From Sphingobacterium zeae (lineage in GTDB: Bacteria > Bacteroidota > Bacteroidia > Sphingobacteriales > Sphingobacteriaceae): DNA of 64,000 nucleotides. The notes beneath the pieces are model-generated. The model saw only the letters and a program-made list of their open reading frames with translations, was not told the DNA's origin and ran no database searches. The stretch's first letter is position 1, and each line of letters opens with the position of its first letter. The translations under genes were made by a program, and so were the position numbers. This document shows, one piece after another, positions 27,883 to 36,151 of the stretch. The stretch lies in contig NZ_JAUTBA010000001.1 of assembly GCF_030818895.1 (NCBI RefSeq), positions 1,922,001 to 1,986,000 of the forward strand, written 5' to 3'.

Positions 27883-29619
27883 ATGAAAAAGACCAGGTCT
27901 ATATATATAGTTGCATTTTTTTTGCTTTGGCTATCTATAAGCAGTTTAAGCATTTTGGTTGGGTGCAAAAAGAAAGAAGTCATCGAGCCTGTCGATTACA
28001 GTCCCATTCAACTGGAAACCACTACATTCAGTGATTTGGAAGATAAAACGGTTACCTTAAATGGACATATAGCTCGATTAAATGGGATACCTGTGGAGGA
28101 TTACGGATTCTTAATCCAAAAGGTAACCACCACAAACGGCGAGAAGGAAACTGTTGTCAGCTTGGGAAAAAAAGCTACAGTCGGGAATGTTACATTGAAA
28201 TACCAGCACAACAGTAATTTTGAGTTGGGAGATCGTTATCAGTATACTTTGTATGTCAAAACAAAAAATGGTTTCTATCGTGGCGAGCCCAATACGTTTG
28301 AAGTGGATGGAATTAAGATCAATCTTTTGGAAGATAAGCTTGTGCCTAATAACAATAAAGTAACCGTTACTGGTGATTTTCAGTTCCTCTCCGAAAATAT
28401 AAAGTTATATTATCAGAGCCAATATCAGGGTGAGCATGTCATACCCTATCAAGTCGGTAGTGATCGAAAAAGCCTTAGTTTTATTTTTCCAAAATCTGAT
28501 AACTTCTATCATGGAAATAAGGTGTCTGTTTTTTTACGTGTTAAAGATCAATCGGGTTTTGCAAGCAATAGGACAATAGCTAACATTGAAGTTTTAGGTG
28601 TAGCCAATCCACCCGTAAAAACTAAGTTTTATCTAAACGAGCCTATACCCATCACGGGCAACGCAATAAAATGGGATGGAATGCCTATGTCGGCGCCATT
28701 TTATATGCTGATCAATGGAAAAAAAGTTGAATGCTATCACCAGGTCAATTTATATGAAATTGAAAGCCTAAAAGGAGGCAAATTTCAATTGGGCTTCCAT
28801 AATGGGAAGGATTCCGTTATTTTCAAAGATTCCATTGAATTGATCAGACCGCTTGGTAGCAATATCCATTTTACAAAAAAGGTGATCCATTCTCCTTCCT
28901 TAATGAGGATCGATGGGATTGATATGTATACCTATCTCATGAATCCAGAAAAAGCTAGTTATTATCTAGGTAAACATAGCATCGCCCATTTTTTTGATAG
29001 CAGTACCGGGAGTATAGAGACATTTACCGTACGCGATGTCCCAGATGGCGTTTACACTTTTGGATACAGTAGCCCTTATTATTCAGTCAGTTCTACGGAG
29101 CGAGTAGAGGTTAGGACCTTGAAGTGGAATACACCAGCAGATTTGACAAAATTTGTTGGTGAGCCATTTACGATTACAGGCAATTTCATCGAGGGGCAGA
29201 CTTATTCGGTTATCGGAAATGGAATTTACGAGTATCCTGTTGCTCGAGACGGTAAAATACAATTTGCTTTGCCAGGTTATATCATTGGCAGTACAGAAAT
29301 TCAGATCGGTTATAGCGTAAATTACAATTATAATGAGAATTATTATTCACCCCAAAAACAGCAGTTATATATTCGCAATTTTGAAGTCACTAGTATTAGT
29401 CCGTTAAAAGGGTATCCCGGTGATGTCGTCACGATTAAAGGTCGGGGGCTCAGCCAAATAAATGTGACCATAGGTGGAGCATATGCTACCAGCGTTTTTC
29501 GAAGTTCTGAAGAACTTCGATTTATCGTACCGGCATTTGCATCCAGAGGAAAAAGCGAAGTTATCATGACGATGCACGACAAAACCATGAAGTATAAAGA
29601 TCTTTTTGAAGTTTTATAG
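27883..29619 (+). CDS. Lipoprotein with IPT/TIG domain, paralogue of previous gene
   Basis: 578 residues. Signal peptide with lipobox LVGC at about 28-31 and a +2 Lys-rich start of the mature protein. The domain plan is the same as the upstream gene: GFLI(E/Q)K segment near residue 75, a central GFHNGKDSV segment matching GYTNGRDTI upstream, and a C-terminal TIG domain (SISPLKGYPGDVVTIKGRGL). The pair arose by tandem duplication. Function unknown; adhesion or glycan binding is plausible for surface TIG lipoproteins. Confidence 0.82.
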   Translation: MKKTRSIYIVAFFLLWLSISSLSILVGCKKKEVIEPVDYSPIQLETTTFSDLEDKTVTLNGHIARLNGIPVEDYGFLIQKVTTTNGEKETVVSLGKKATVGNVTLKYQHNSNFELGDRYQYTLYVKTKNGFYRGEPNTFEVDGIKINLLEDKLVPNNNKVTVTGDFQFLSENIKLYYQSQYQGEHVIPYQVGSDRKSLSFIFPKSDNFYHGNKVSVFLRVKDQSGFASNRTIANIEVLGVANPPVKTKFYLNEPIPITGNAIKWDGMPMSAPFYMLINGKKVECYHQVNLYEIESLKGGKFQLGFHNGKDSVIFKDSIELIRPLGSNIHFTKKVIHSPSLMRIDGIDMYTYLMNPEKASYYLGKHSIAHFFDSSTGSIETFTVRDVPDGVYTFGYSSPYYSVSSTERVEVRTLKWNTPADLTKFVGEPFTITGNFIEGQTYSVIGNGIYEYPVARDGKIQFALPGYIIGSTEIQIGYSVNYNYNENYYSPQKQQLYIRNFEVTSISPLKGYPGDVVTIKGRGLSQINVTIGGAYATSVFRSSEELRFIVPAFASRGKSEVIMTMHDKTMKYKDLFEVL

Positions 29620-29789
29620 CTCGCTGAATCCCCAGAACTTGCTTACTCCTGCAGATCGGGAAAGTTACTAATGTGCTTTGGAAATTACATCAATTGTGTC
29701 TAGGGCTTTGAGGTCATCACAAAGCTCCGGGCACTATATTAAAGCATTTCATTAACCTGAGAAGCGAGTGTAGTTTTACTATTTCCTTC

Positions 29790-30504
29790 TTACAATTCCC
29801 AATTCTCCAACTTCGTTTTGCCTTTGAAAAAATCTATTGAAAACCGAAATAATTCTTCCGAATATCCATTGTAATAAACGATATATTTTCCATTTCCAGC
29901 TAACTTCACATAGCTTGAACTACCTGTGTCATAAAAGAAAGGTCTTCGATACAGTTCTTTTGCATTGAGGTCATAACAAACGATCCAAGTCGTATATTGT
30001 TGGTCCCATGTAATCGCATATATCAACTTGTTTTTCGTATCAGATTGCCAATAGTTGCCTTGGATGGGTTGACCTATTGGTGTTTTTGTTTTATAGTTGA
30101 TCAATTGATTTCCTAAGAACGTCAGAAAAGCCATTCCATTTTTGTTGAAGACAACCTCTTCCGGAATAACATAAGGGGATTGCGGATGATCATTTGGCTG
30201 CGGGGTGAATTGAATCTCCTCTAATACCAATAGCATCTCCCGGAGGATAACCCTCCTTATAAAACGTATGTATCAGATCTTTGGTAAATTTGTTTTCAGT
30301 ATAAGTCTCAGGTTTTTCAGTTATGATCAATCGATTGATGTAAGTGTCATGGTTAAATATCGCTTCCAGTATTTCCGCATAGTCTTTTTCAAAAGCGGAA
30401 TAATTGAAAGTTTTTTCTTGAGCTTTTGCTTTAGGAGTTTTTTTAGTTGTGCTTTGACAAGCTAAAGCAAGAAATAAAACGGGTATTAAGAAGTATACTT
30501 TCAT
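29790..30504 (-). pseudogene. Frameshifted lipoprotein gene
   Basis: The first piece (30504-30190) starts with a signal peptide and lipobox LACQ; the second (from about 30230 to 29790) continues with a beta-propeller-like sequence (GNQLINYKTKTPIG..., LAGNGKYIVYYNGYSEE). They are in different frames and overlap around 30190-30236, where GDAIG changes to the QFTPQPND frame, so a single indel near 30225 breaks a gene of about 235 codons. Two separate genes are possible but less likely because the second part has no start signal. Confidence 0.6.
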
Positions 30505-30619
30505 AAAATGGCGCGAATGATTTAACAGATGATGTCAAAATGTTTTCTTTTCCATAATGCAATTTACTAAATTCATTTATCAGGTTTTTATTTGTGACCT
30601 TATTGGTAAATCATTAAAT

Positions 30620-30780
30620 ATGAAAGCAGCAATTTTTCTTTTTTTCATTATCGTACTAGTCTCTTGGGATCGGATATATAGGTGTAAATAGCGGTAGGAT
30701 AGAATTTTGTGTTGGTCATTTTTCTGCTGATATCCCAAATCAAAATTGTTATAAAAGAGTCGCGGATGAATAGCACCTTC
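30620..30780 (+). pseudogene. Internally deleted copy of the small lipoprotein gene at 35229
   Basis: From 30494 to about 30780 the sequence follows 35104-35635, including upstream region, start codon and signal peptide, but about 265 bp of the middle are missing at about 30668. After the deletion the frame is wrong and stops after 24 codons, while the nucleotide similarity to the 3' end continues. Confidence 0.8.
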
Positions 30781-30817
30781 CAATTATAAAATTAATACAC
30801 TTAGAGGTATGCTGCAA

Positions 30818-31060
30818 TTACCTCTTTTGTTTTTTCATTTCTTCTATCTCTCGCTTTAGCTGGTCTCGACCTTGTTTCTTTGAAAATTCTTGTTCCGTTG
30901 CAGAATAATCGTACTTGAATAGTCTAGCTTTCATCTTAGTATTATTGACAAAAATACCAAAGTCTATGTTTGCTATCGTAAGCAAACCAAATGCTTCATA
31001 GCTAGGCTTACTATAAGGCGGTTTGGATATCCTCTCAAGTGAAGATTTTGATACCGTTGC
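30818..31060 (-). pseudogene. 3' fragment of a gene, related to 34918-35100
   Basis: Open frame without start. It encodes EAFGLLTIANIDFGIFVNN, KARLFKYDY and a charged coiled tail (KREIEEMKKQKR). The core LTIANIDFGI-VNN-K-KARLFKYD is shared with the fragment at 34918-35100. Parent gene not recognised. Confidence 0.55.
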
Positions 31061-31174
31061 CTATTCAGTTTCGAAAATCGAAGACCATTCGATTCGGATG
31101 ATTTTTTCCATTTGAATATTATGCTGAGAATTCAAAAATCAATTTTTACTTAATAATATCCGAAATCTCCATTT

Positions 31175-31312
31175 TATACGTAAATGCATATAATTTTAAA
31201 ATAGTCTGCTTAGTTGTATGCTTTTACATATAATGGTGTTGCTTTTTTTTGTTTTATACGTTTTTGCATATAGTTATATCGTATTATTTGATATTATATG
31301 TTTTTGCATATA
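31175..31312 (+). promoter_or_regulatory. Four HipB-type operators at exact 40-bp spacing
   Basis: Four 18-bp inverted repeats of type TATAyG-N6-CATATA start at 31175, 31215, 31255 and 31295. Each is a palindrome of two 6-bp half sites. The last lies just upstream of the -7 element of the hipB-like gene. Multiple dyad operators before hipB are known for autoregulated Hip modules; the strict 40-bp phase is seen directly here. Confidence 0.75.
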
Positions 31313-31318
31313 AATGAA

Positions 31319-31326
31319 TATATTTG
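31319..31326 (+). promoter_or_regulatory. -7 element (TATATTTG) of hipBST-like operon
   Basis: Exact TAnnTTTG match 16 bp upstream of the ATG at 31342. No good -33 TTTG is found at the usual distance; operator four occupies that place. Confidence 0.5.
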
Positions 31327-31341
31327 TTTAAATTTATTATT

Positions 31342-31593
31342 ATGATGACATTAGCGGATTTTGTAAAATCAAAGAGAAAAGAAGTCAACCTAACACAGGA
31401 AGAATTTGCTGAGCGAGCTGGTGTGGCATTAACCGTAGTCCGGAAAATCGAGCAAGGAAAGGAAAACCTAAATTTGGAAAAGGTGAATCAAGTTTTGAAG
31501 ATGTTTGGACATACTTTGGCACCGGTTAGCTCAAGAGAAATAACGAAATCAGAAAATAAAAGAGATTATGAGGCGGGCAGATATATATTATAA
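31342..31593 (+). CDS. HipB-like XRE antitoxin/repressor
   Basis: 83 residues from the ATG at 31342 (the frame also opens at TTG 31324). A single XRE HTH covers most of it: FVKSKRKEVNLTQEEFAERAGVALTVVRKIEQGK. The end overlaps the hipS-like gene by 26 bp. Expected to bind the four operators upstream and repress the operon, alone or with the downstream products. Confidence 0.85.
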   Translation: MMTLADFVKSKRKEVNLTQEEFAERAGVALTVVRKIEQGKENLNLEKVNQVLKMFGHTLAPVSSREITKSENKRDYEAGRYIL

Positions 31594-31906
31594 AAATGAT
31601 TTGGCAGGTAAACTTACTGAAACGGATGAAGGACAATATATTTTTGAATATGATGAGATGTACATCAAGAATTACCCAAATCAGTTCCTGACTTTCACAA
31701 TGCCGGTTGTAGAAAAACCATATATTGATAAAAGATTATTTCCTTTTTTTGAAGGGCTGATTCCAGAAGGCTGGTTATTAGATATTGCTTCCAAAAATTG
31801 GAAACTGAATCGAAATGACCGGATGGGATTGCTTTTAGCCTGTTGCCAAAATTGCATAGGAGCGGTAAGTGTGCAACCAATAATACATGATGAAAATGAA
31901 GAATAA
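31568..31906 (+). CDS. HipS-like protein (HipA N-terminal subdomain)
   Basis: 112 residues corresponding to the N-terminal subdomain 1 of HipA (couple_hipA): LAGKLTETDEGQYIFEYDE...LTFTMPV...LFPFFEGLIPEGWLLD. In classical HipA this is fused to the kinase; here it is a separate gene overlapping hipB by 26 bp and the kinase gene by 20 bp. In E. coli O127 HipBST the equivalent HipS neutralises the kinase; the same role is inferred here. Confidence 0.85.
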   Translation: MRRADIYYKNDLAGKLTETDEGQYIFEYDEMYIKNYPNQFLTFTMPVVEKPYIDKRLFPFFEGLIPEGWLLDIASKNWKLNRNDRMGLLLACCQNCIGAVSVQPIIHDENEE

Positions 31907-32849
31907 AAATTGCTTGTACTGTTATCGGGAATTAAATGCAGATACAGAAGGTGACTTTCATGAAAGTTGTAGCTTGGAATTTTTCGGGACCAAACAGCAA
32001 CCTGTTTTTGAATATTCCATGGAACAAATGGGGGAACTAGCAAAGAATATTGTCGAAAGAAGTGTCGCAGTTCCAGGAGTGCAACCAAAATTGTCTTTAT
32101 CTGTAGTTAATGATACACTTAATGATCCTGACAGAGGGCGTTTGACAGTCATAGGAGCTTTGGGCGGTAATTATATTTTCAAACCACCTTCCGAAATCTT
32201 CCCTGAAATGCCGGCGAACGAACACGTTACAATGCGAATTGCCGAAGCATTCGGGATCAATGTAGTGAAATCAAGCTTGATTAGGATGTCTTCCGGGGAA
32301 TTGGCCTATATTACCAAACGGATAGATAGGACAGACACCGGAGAAAAAATCCATATGCTGGACATGTTTCAGATTACGGACGCTTCCGATAAGTATAAAA
32401 GTTCCATGGAAAAAATAGGGAAGGCCCTAGATGAATATTCAGATAACACCCTGTTAGATAAGAGTTATTTTCTGGAATTGGGGGTGTTTAGTTTTTTGAC
32501 GGGCAATAACGATATGCATCTGAAAAATTTTTCAATGATCGATGGTGGTAATAGTTGGAAACTAGCTCCTGCTTATGATCTTTTAAATGTCACAATATTA
32601 AATCCGGACGATACAGAAGAACTTGCGTTAACTCTTGAAGGAAAAAAGAAAAAGCTTAAGTGGCAGAATTTTGAAAATTTAGGTAAAACAATGGGATTGA
32701 ATACTAAACAGATATCTAATATGGCCCGGCGTTTTCTGAAAAATAAACCGTTGGCATTCAAATGGATTGATAATTCATTTTTATCTCAGGATTACAAGGA
32801 CCTGTATAAACAACTGCTTGATCTTAGATATGAGATTCTTAACATGTAG
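31887..32849 (+). CDS. HipT-like serine/threonine kinase toxin
   Basis: 320 residues. HipA-like kinase core: glycine-rich loop VAVPGVQPK at 60-68, nucleotide Lys in YIFKP at 99, catalytic GNNDMHLKN at 206-214 and metal Asp in AYDLLN at 231. The N-terminus has C9, C12, H25 and C28, a possible zinc knuckle absent from E. coli HipT. The position where HipT carries its SIS autophosphorylation motif reads AVP here. Start may be either of two adjacent ATGs. Target protein unknown. Confidence 0.88.
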   Translation: MMKMKNKNCLYCYRELNADTEGDFHESCSLEFFGTKQQPVFEYSMEQMGELAKNIVERSVAVPGVQPKLSLSVVNDTLNDPDRGRLTVIGALGGNYIFKPPSEIFPEMPANEHVTMRIAEAFGINVVKSSLIRMSSGELAYITKRIDRTDTGEKIHMLDMFQITDASDKYKSSMEKIGKALDEYSDNTLLDKSYFLELGVFSFLTGNNDMHLKNFSMIDGGNSWKLAPAYDLLNVTILNPDDTEELALTLEGKKKKLKWQNFENLGKTMGLNTKQISNMARRFLKNKPLAFKWIDNSFLSQDYKDLYKQLLDLRYEILNM

Positions 32850-32957
32850 AGAAGAAATTCCTTAAATTATGGATTATTTGTGGGATTTACACACATCGTT
32901 TCACTTCGATAATTAGCACGCAAATAATAGCGCCACATTTTTATAACAGGAAAACTT

Positions 32958-33233
32958 ATGATAAAGTATTTCAAAGAACAGCGAGTACCATTTTTTATTG
33001 CTTTGGCCTATGTTGGAATAGGTACCTTGTCGGTATGTTCGATTCTTACTGGTGATCCGTTTTATAACGAATGGTTTGTTGTCGGTACGGTATTTACATT
33101 TCCGGTATCAATTATAAGTTTTGCATATCGCTATGCGGAAGGAGATCTACTTTACCCTGTATTTATCATTCAGGCAATTATGTTTGTACTTACTTTTTCT
33201 ATTCTGAGCCATCTATTAAAGGTAAAGAAATAA
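32958..33233 (+). CDS. Small integral membrane protein
   Basis: 91 residues with three hydrophobic helices (about 11-31, 40-62 and 66-86) and a Lys-rich C-terminus. No family recognised. Its 3' half from 33064 onwards, together with 258 bp of downstream sequence, is duplicated at 51311-51738. The in-frame codons after its stop (KRAVENDDEKA) are also conserved in that copy. Confidence 0.6.
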   Translation: MIKYFKEQRVPFFIALAYVGIGTLSVCSILTGDPFYNEWFVVGTVFTFPVSIISFAYRYAEGDLLYPVFIIQAIMFVLTFSILSHLLKVKK

Positions 33234-33491
33234 AAAAGAGCAGTTGAAAATGACGATGAAAAAGCGGTGATAATCTCTATAGCAACAGTGTGATATTAAA
33301 ATATACATCGCTGTAACGCATAAAATTTTCATAGCTCACACCTAGCGACAATCCCTTCGTAAATGTCCGAATCCCCTATTATATACTGTTTATGTCCATC
33401 ATAAAAGGCTTGGCAAATAAATATAGCAAAAGTTTGAATTGTTTAAGTGATTATTGATCTTTATATAGATAAATCTTTGATAAGCCAATAG
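33064..33491. repeat. 428-bp duplicated segment, copy 1
   Basis: Corresponds to 51311-51738 at a constant offset of 18,247 bp, covering the last 57 codons of the membrane protein gene and the non-coding region after it. Only scattered substitutions and a few compensating indels near 33370-33390 differ. No terminal inverted repeats were seen. Confidence 0.9.
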
Positions 33492-33517
33492 CAGTGAATC
33501 CTTCCGGTCCGATATCT

Positions 33518-33581
33518 GGAGATTTCGGAGGCTTTGATCATATTATTTCGGAAATTACTGATCAATGAAATCGAAATCTCC
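33518..33581. terminator. Nested inverted repeats between convergent genes
   Basis: Outer stem GGAGATTTCG/CGAAATCTCC (33518-33527 with 33572-33581) encloses an inner stem TTGATCA/TGATCAA (33534-33540 with 33559-33565). Located just before the end of the M50 gene, so a bidirectional terminator or RNA end structure is likely; no T run is evident. Confidence 0.4.
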
Positions 33582-33614
33582 ATGTTAGCTTCGGTATTGT
33601 CCGTTTAACAAAGT

Positions 33615-34823
33615 TTATTTTGCAGCCAGTTTTAGCTGCATACGTTCATAGATCACTTTATCAGCAAGACTCAGTTCAGCTAGATTACGCTGTACAAATT
33701 CCCAATAACGATCTTTCTTTGTTAATTTTCCATTCCGTTGATAGACCAGTGCTAAATACATTGCAGACAATAGTGTTGAGCTGTTTACATAATTGAAATC
33801 CATTTGTGGGGATAACATTTCCTTGCCCCGATCCCATTCTTCATTTTCGACCAGAATACAGCCCCAAGTGTGACGGATGGGATCGAGTTCGGGTAGCAGC
33901 TGAAGTGCCTGTTGTCCCATTGTAGTAGCCTGTTCTATATCACCTTGCACTAGATAGATATTAGCGTAGAGATTATAAAGATAGCCTGCTAAGCGTTCAA
34001 CTTCTTTTGCAGGCAGCTGATTTTCTACTTCCTTTAGATCGTGTAATGCCTCATCATAATCCCCCAGGTTAAAATGACATATTCCAATATTAAACCGGAT
34101 AGTACAGGTAATAGCTGGGCCGGATTCTGTAGCAATTTGCAGGCATTGTTTATATTGTGCCAATGCTTTCTCATATTGCTGCGTTGCCACATAATCATCT
34201 CCTTCCAGACAGAGATCTATAACCTCGTTGCTCGTTTCTTTTTTGTATTTACCCAGTAGTATGTTTAGGATAATCCGTCCGTCGAAATCCATTGGGAAGC
34301 CATTTATTTTTCTTCTGAATGGGGTCAGGTTCCCTAGACCTACCAGCAATTGCAGATAACCAAACCATAGGCTGAAAGCAATCGTTTTTGAAAAATCCAT
34401 CGAGAATGGTACTACGGTTATTACGATCAAGCCAATAGCAATATTGGTCAGTGGACCACCTAGGACGCCTACAAATGTTTTAAGTCTGTAATATTTGTCA
34501 TCCTTGATATTGAGCATGACGTAGCCACTCTGAAATTTGGAATACAGATTCAGCTTACTCTTAAAGAAATGTGTACGCATCAGCAGGTGTCCGGTGCCGA
34601 TGACAATGCGTTTTGGATATTCACCGACTAGCCGTGTGAAAAACCAATGTCCCCACTCGTGTATGATCAAAGAAATAGAAAGCCCCATGAGATAAAAAGC
34701 ATAATTTATTCCCATCATACCTAAAAAATTAAAGGGCATCGGTAGGAATAATGCAACGGTTCCAAGAACTAGGCTCATCCAACCATACTTGGACATGAAT
34801 GCGAGTAGTAATTTTTTGATCAT
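33615..34823 (-). CDS. M50 (site-2-protease-like) membrane protein with TPR-like C-terminal half
   Basis: 402 residues. Zinc motif HEWGH at 55-59 inside a membrane segment, and the second S2P motif in NLTPF...MDFDG near 165-185, both needed for activity. Several hydrophobic segments occupy residues 1-160. From about residue 205 there are helical repeats (CLEGDDYVATQQYEKALAQYKQCLQIA and later units) typical of TPR. It may cleave a membrane protein or anti-sigma factor, but no partner is adjacent. Confidence 0.82.
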   Translation of the reverse strand: MIKKLLLAFMSKYGWMSLVLGTVALFLPMPFNFLGMMGINYAFYLMGLSISLIIHEWGHWFFTRLVGEYPKRIVIGTGHLLMRTHFFKSKLNLYSKFQSGYVMLNIKDDKYYRLKTFVGVLGGPLTNIAIGLIVITVVPFSMDFSKTIAFSLWFGYLQLLVGLGNLTPFRRKINGFPMDFDGRIILNILLGKYKKETSNEVIDLCLEGDDYVATQQYEKALAQYKQCLQIATESGPAITCTIRFNIGICHFNLGDYDEALHDLKEVENQLPAKEVERLAGYLYNLYANIYLVQGDIEQATTMGQQALQLLPELDPIRHTWGCILVENEEWDRGKEMLSPQMDFNYVNSSTLLSAMYLALVYQRNGKLTKKDRYWEFVQRNLAELSLADKVIYERMQLKLAAK

Positions 34824-34917
34824 TAGAAAGGTTTATATTACAGCAATATCAATTTTATATGCTTTTTAAACTTATAAGTAAGTTTGGTAAATAAATATAG
34901 CAAAAGTTTGATTATAA

Positions 34918-35100
34918 CCATCGCCAAGATGTCATATGTAACCAATCATACTTGAATAGTCTCGCTTTTATCTTGATGTTATTGACAATAATACCAAAGT
35001 CAATGTTTGCTATAGTAAGAAAACCAGCACTATCTCCATCAATTTCAAGCTTCCGGTAACCATAAAATGGCGTCCTGAGATATTGCCCTCGCATGAACAA
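34918..35100 (-). pseudogene. 3' fragment of a gene, related to 30818-31060
   Basis: The minus strand encodes FLTIANIDFGIIVNN and KARLFKYDW, matching the other fragment. Upstream it is joined at about 35104 to the upstream region of the lipoprotein gene cassette, where copy 1 has the start of a different gene (30504). The longer open frame through 35172 is partly antisense of that region and is not real. Confidence 0.5.
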
Positions 35101-35228
35101 CTCTATACTTTCATAAAATAGCGCGAATGATTTAAAAGATGATGCCAAAATGTTTTCTTTTCCATAATGCAATTTACTAAATTCATTTATCAGGTTTTAT
35201 TTATGACCTCATTGGTAAATCATTAAAT

Positions 35229-35633
35229 ATGAAAGCAGCAATTTTTCTTTTTTTTATTATCGTACTACTCTCTTGTAGTTACTATACCGGGGAAATGATA
35301 GGAACTTACAGCCCTGATAACTATACAAACACCTATGATACTATTCAGCTAGGGACTAATAATATATATTGTCGCAGGGTGTATGATAGGAATAAAAAGC
35401 TGGTGCTGAAAACTAAAGGAAAATGGAAAGTAGATCACGATTTGATAGTCTTTGAACCACCTTATTTTTGGAATTTGGATAGAGATTTAGTGCAGTTTCC
35501 TGAGCTTTTAAACGATACAATAAGTAATGGGATTGGATATATAGGTGTAAATAGCGGTAGGATAGAATTTTGTGTTGGTCATTTTTCCGCTGATATCCCA
35601 AATCAAAATTGTTATAAAAAAGTGGGAGATTAA
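35229..35633 (+). CDS. Small lipoprotein
   Basis: 134 residues with a signal peptide and lipobox LLSC at 13-16. The mature part is beta-rich with two cysteines near the end (FCVGH and NCYKK) that could pair. No family recognised. An internally deleted copy with the same upstream region is at 30494-30780, which confirms this copy as the intact one. Confidence 0.72.
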   Translation: MKAAIFLFFIIVLLSCSYYTGEMIGTYSPDNYTNTYDTIQLGTNNIYCRRVYDRNKKLVLKTKGKWKVDHDLIVFEPPYFWNLDRDLVQFPELLNDTISNGIGYIGVNSGRIEFCVGHFSADIPNQNCYKKVGD

Positions 35634-35755
35634 TAGCATTAAATGCTTATTTCTTCATCTAATAGTAACTTCTCGCTTCTTTTTCAGCCTTGTATTGGCA
35701 ATACTTGTAGCTTTATTTTGCAGTGAGAAGAACTTTTTACGGGTTAGAAGATGAA

Positions 35756-36139
35756 TTAATTAGGTTCATTCCATTGAGGTATACCGATAAACATATCATT
35801 TACAAATTTTTCTGTATACCGCTGCATTCCAGTTTCCTCCTTATCAAAGTAGGTCTTTATTTTTGAGCATACTTTAGGGTTGTAGCATAACTTGACGCGG
35901 AAGTTTTCGATCCATTCTGCCCGTATAACAATGGTAATTAATTTTTTCGTATCTCTGGACAATCCGATTACGGTAATATCTTGGCACATCCCAGCATACC
36001 AATCAATAATATACACTTTGGTGCCCGGGCTAAACTGTTTCGTGCCATAGCGGGTTTCTATTTTCCCTTGACCATAGCTAATTTCCTGTTTGATGTTAGC
36101 TACCAATGTCCATAATGGTATAGGTTCTAAATGATCCAT
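35756..36139 (-). CDS. Hypothetical protein
   Basis: 127 residues, soluble. The middle (FSPGTKVYIIDWYAGMCQDITVIGLSRDTKKL) resembles small beta-barrel proteins seen among immunity-type genes in Bacteroidota islands, but I do not recognise a family. It starts 12 bp after the end of the broken gene at 36152-37089 on the same strand. Confidence 0.55.
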   Translation of the reverse strand: MDHLEPIPLWTLVANIKQEISYGQGKIETRYGTKQFSPGTKVYIIDWYAGMCQDITVIGLSRDTKKLITIVIRAEWIENFRVKLCYNPKVCSKIKTYFDKEETGMQRYTEKFVNDMFIGIPQWNEPN

Positions 36140-36151
36140 ATTTATTCAGCG

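Noticed and set aside
31175..31312. CRISPR-like array
   Set aside because: The 40-bp periodic units are 18-bp palindromes with AT-rich linkers directly upstream of an XRE repressor gene, with only four units and no cas genes; operators explain them.
33064..33491. Insertion sequence or MITE
   Set aside because: No terminal inverted repeats, target-site duplication or transposase were found at either copy; half of it is coding sequence of a truncated gene.
35101..35172. N-terminal part of the 86-codon minus-strand frame 35172-34912
   Set aside because: This part is antisense to the upstream region shared with 30494-30619; only the part below 35100 resembles a real protein.
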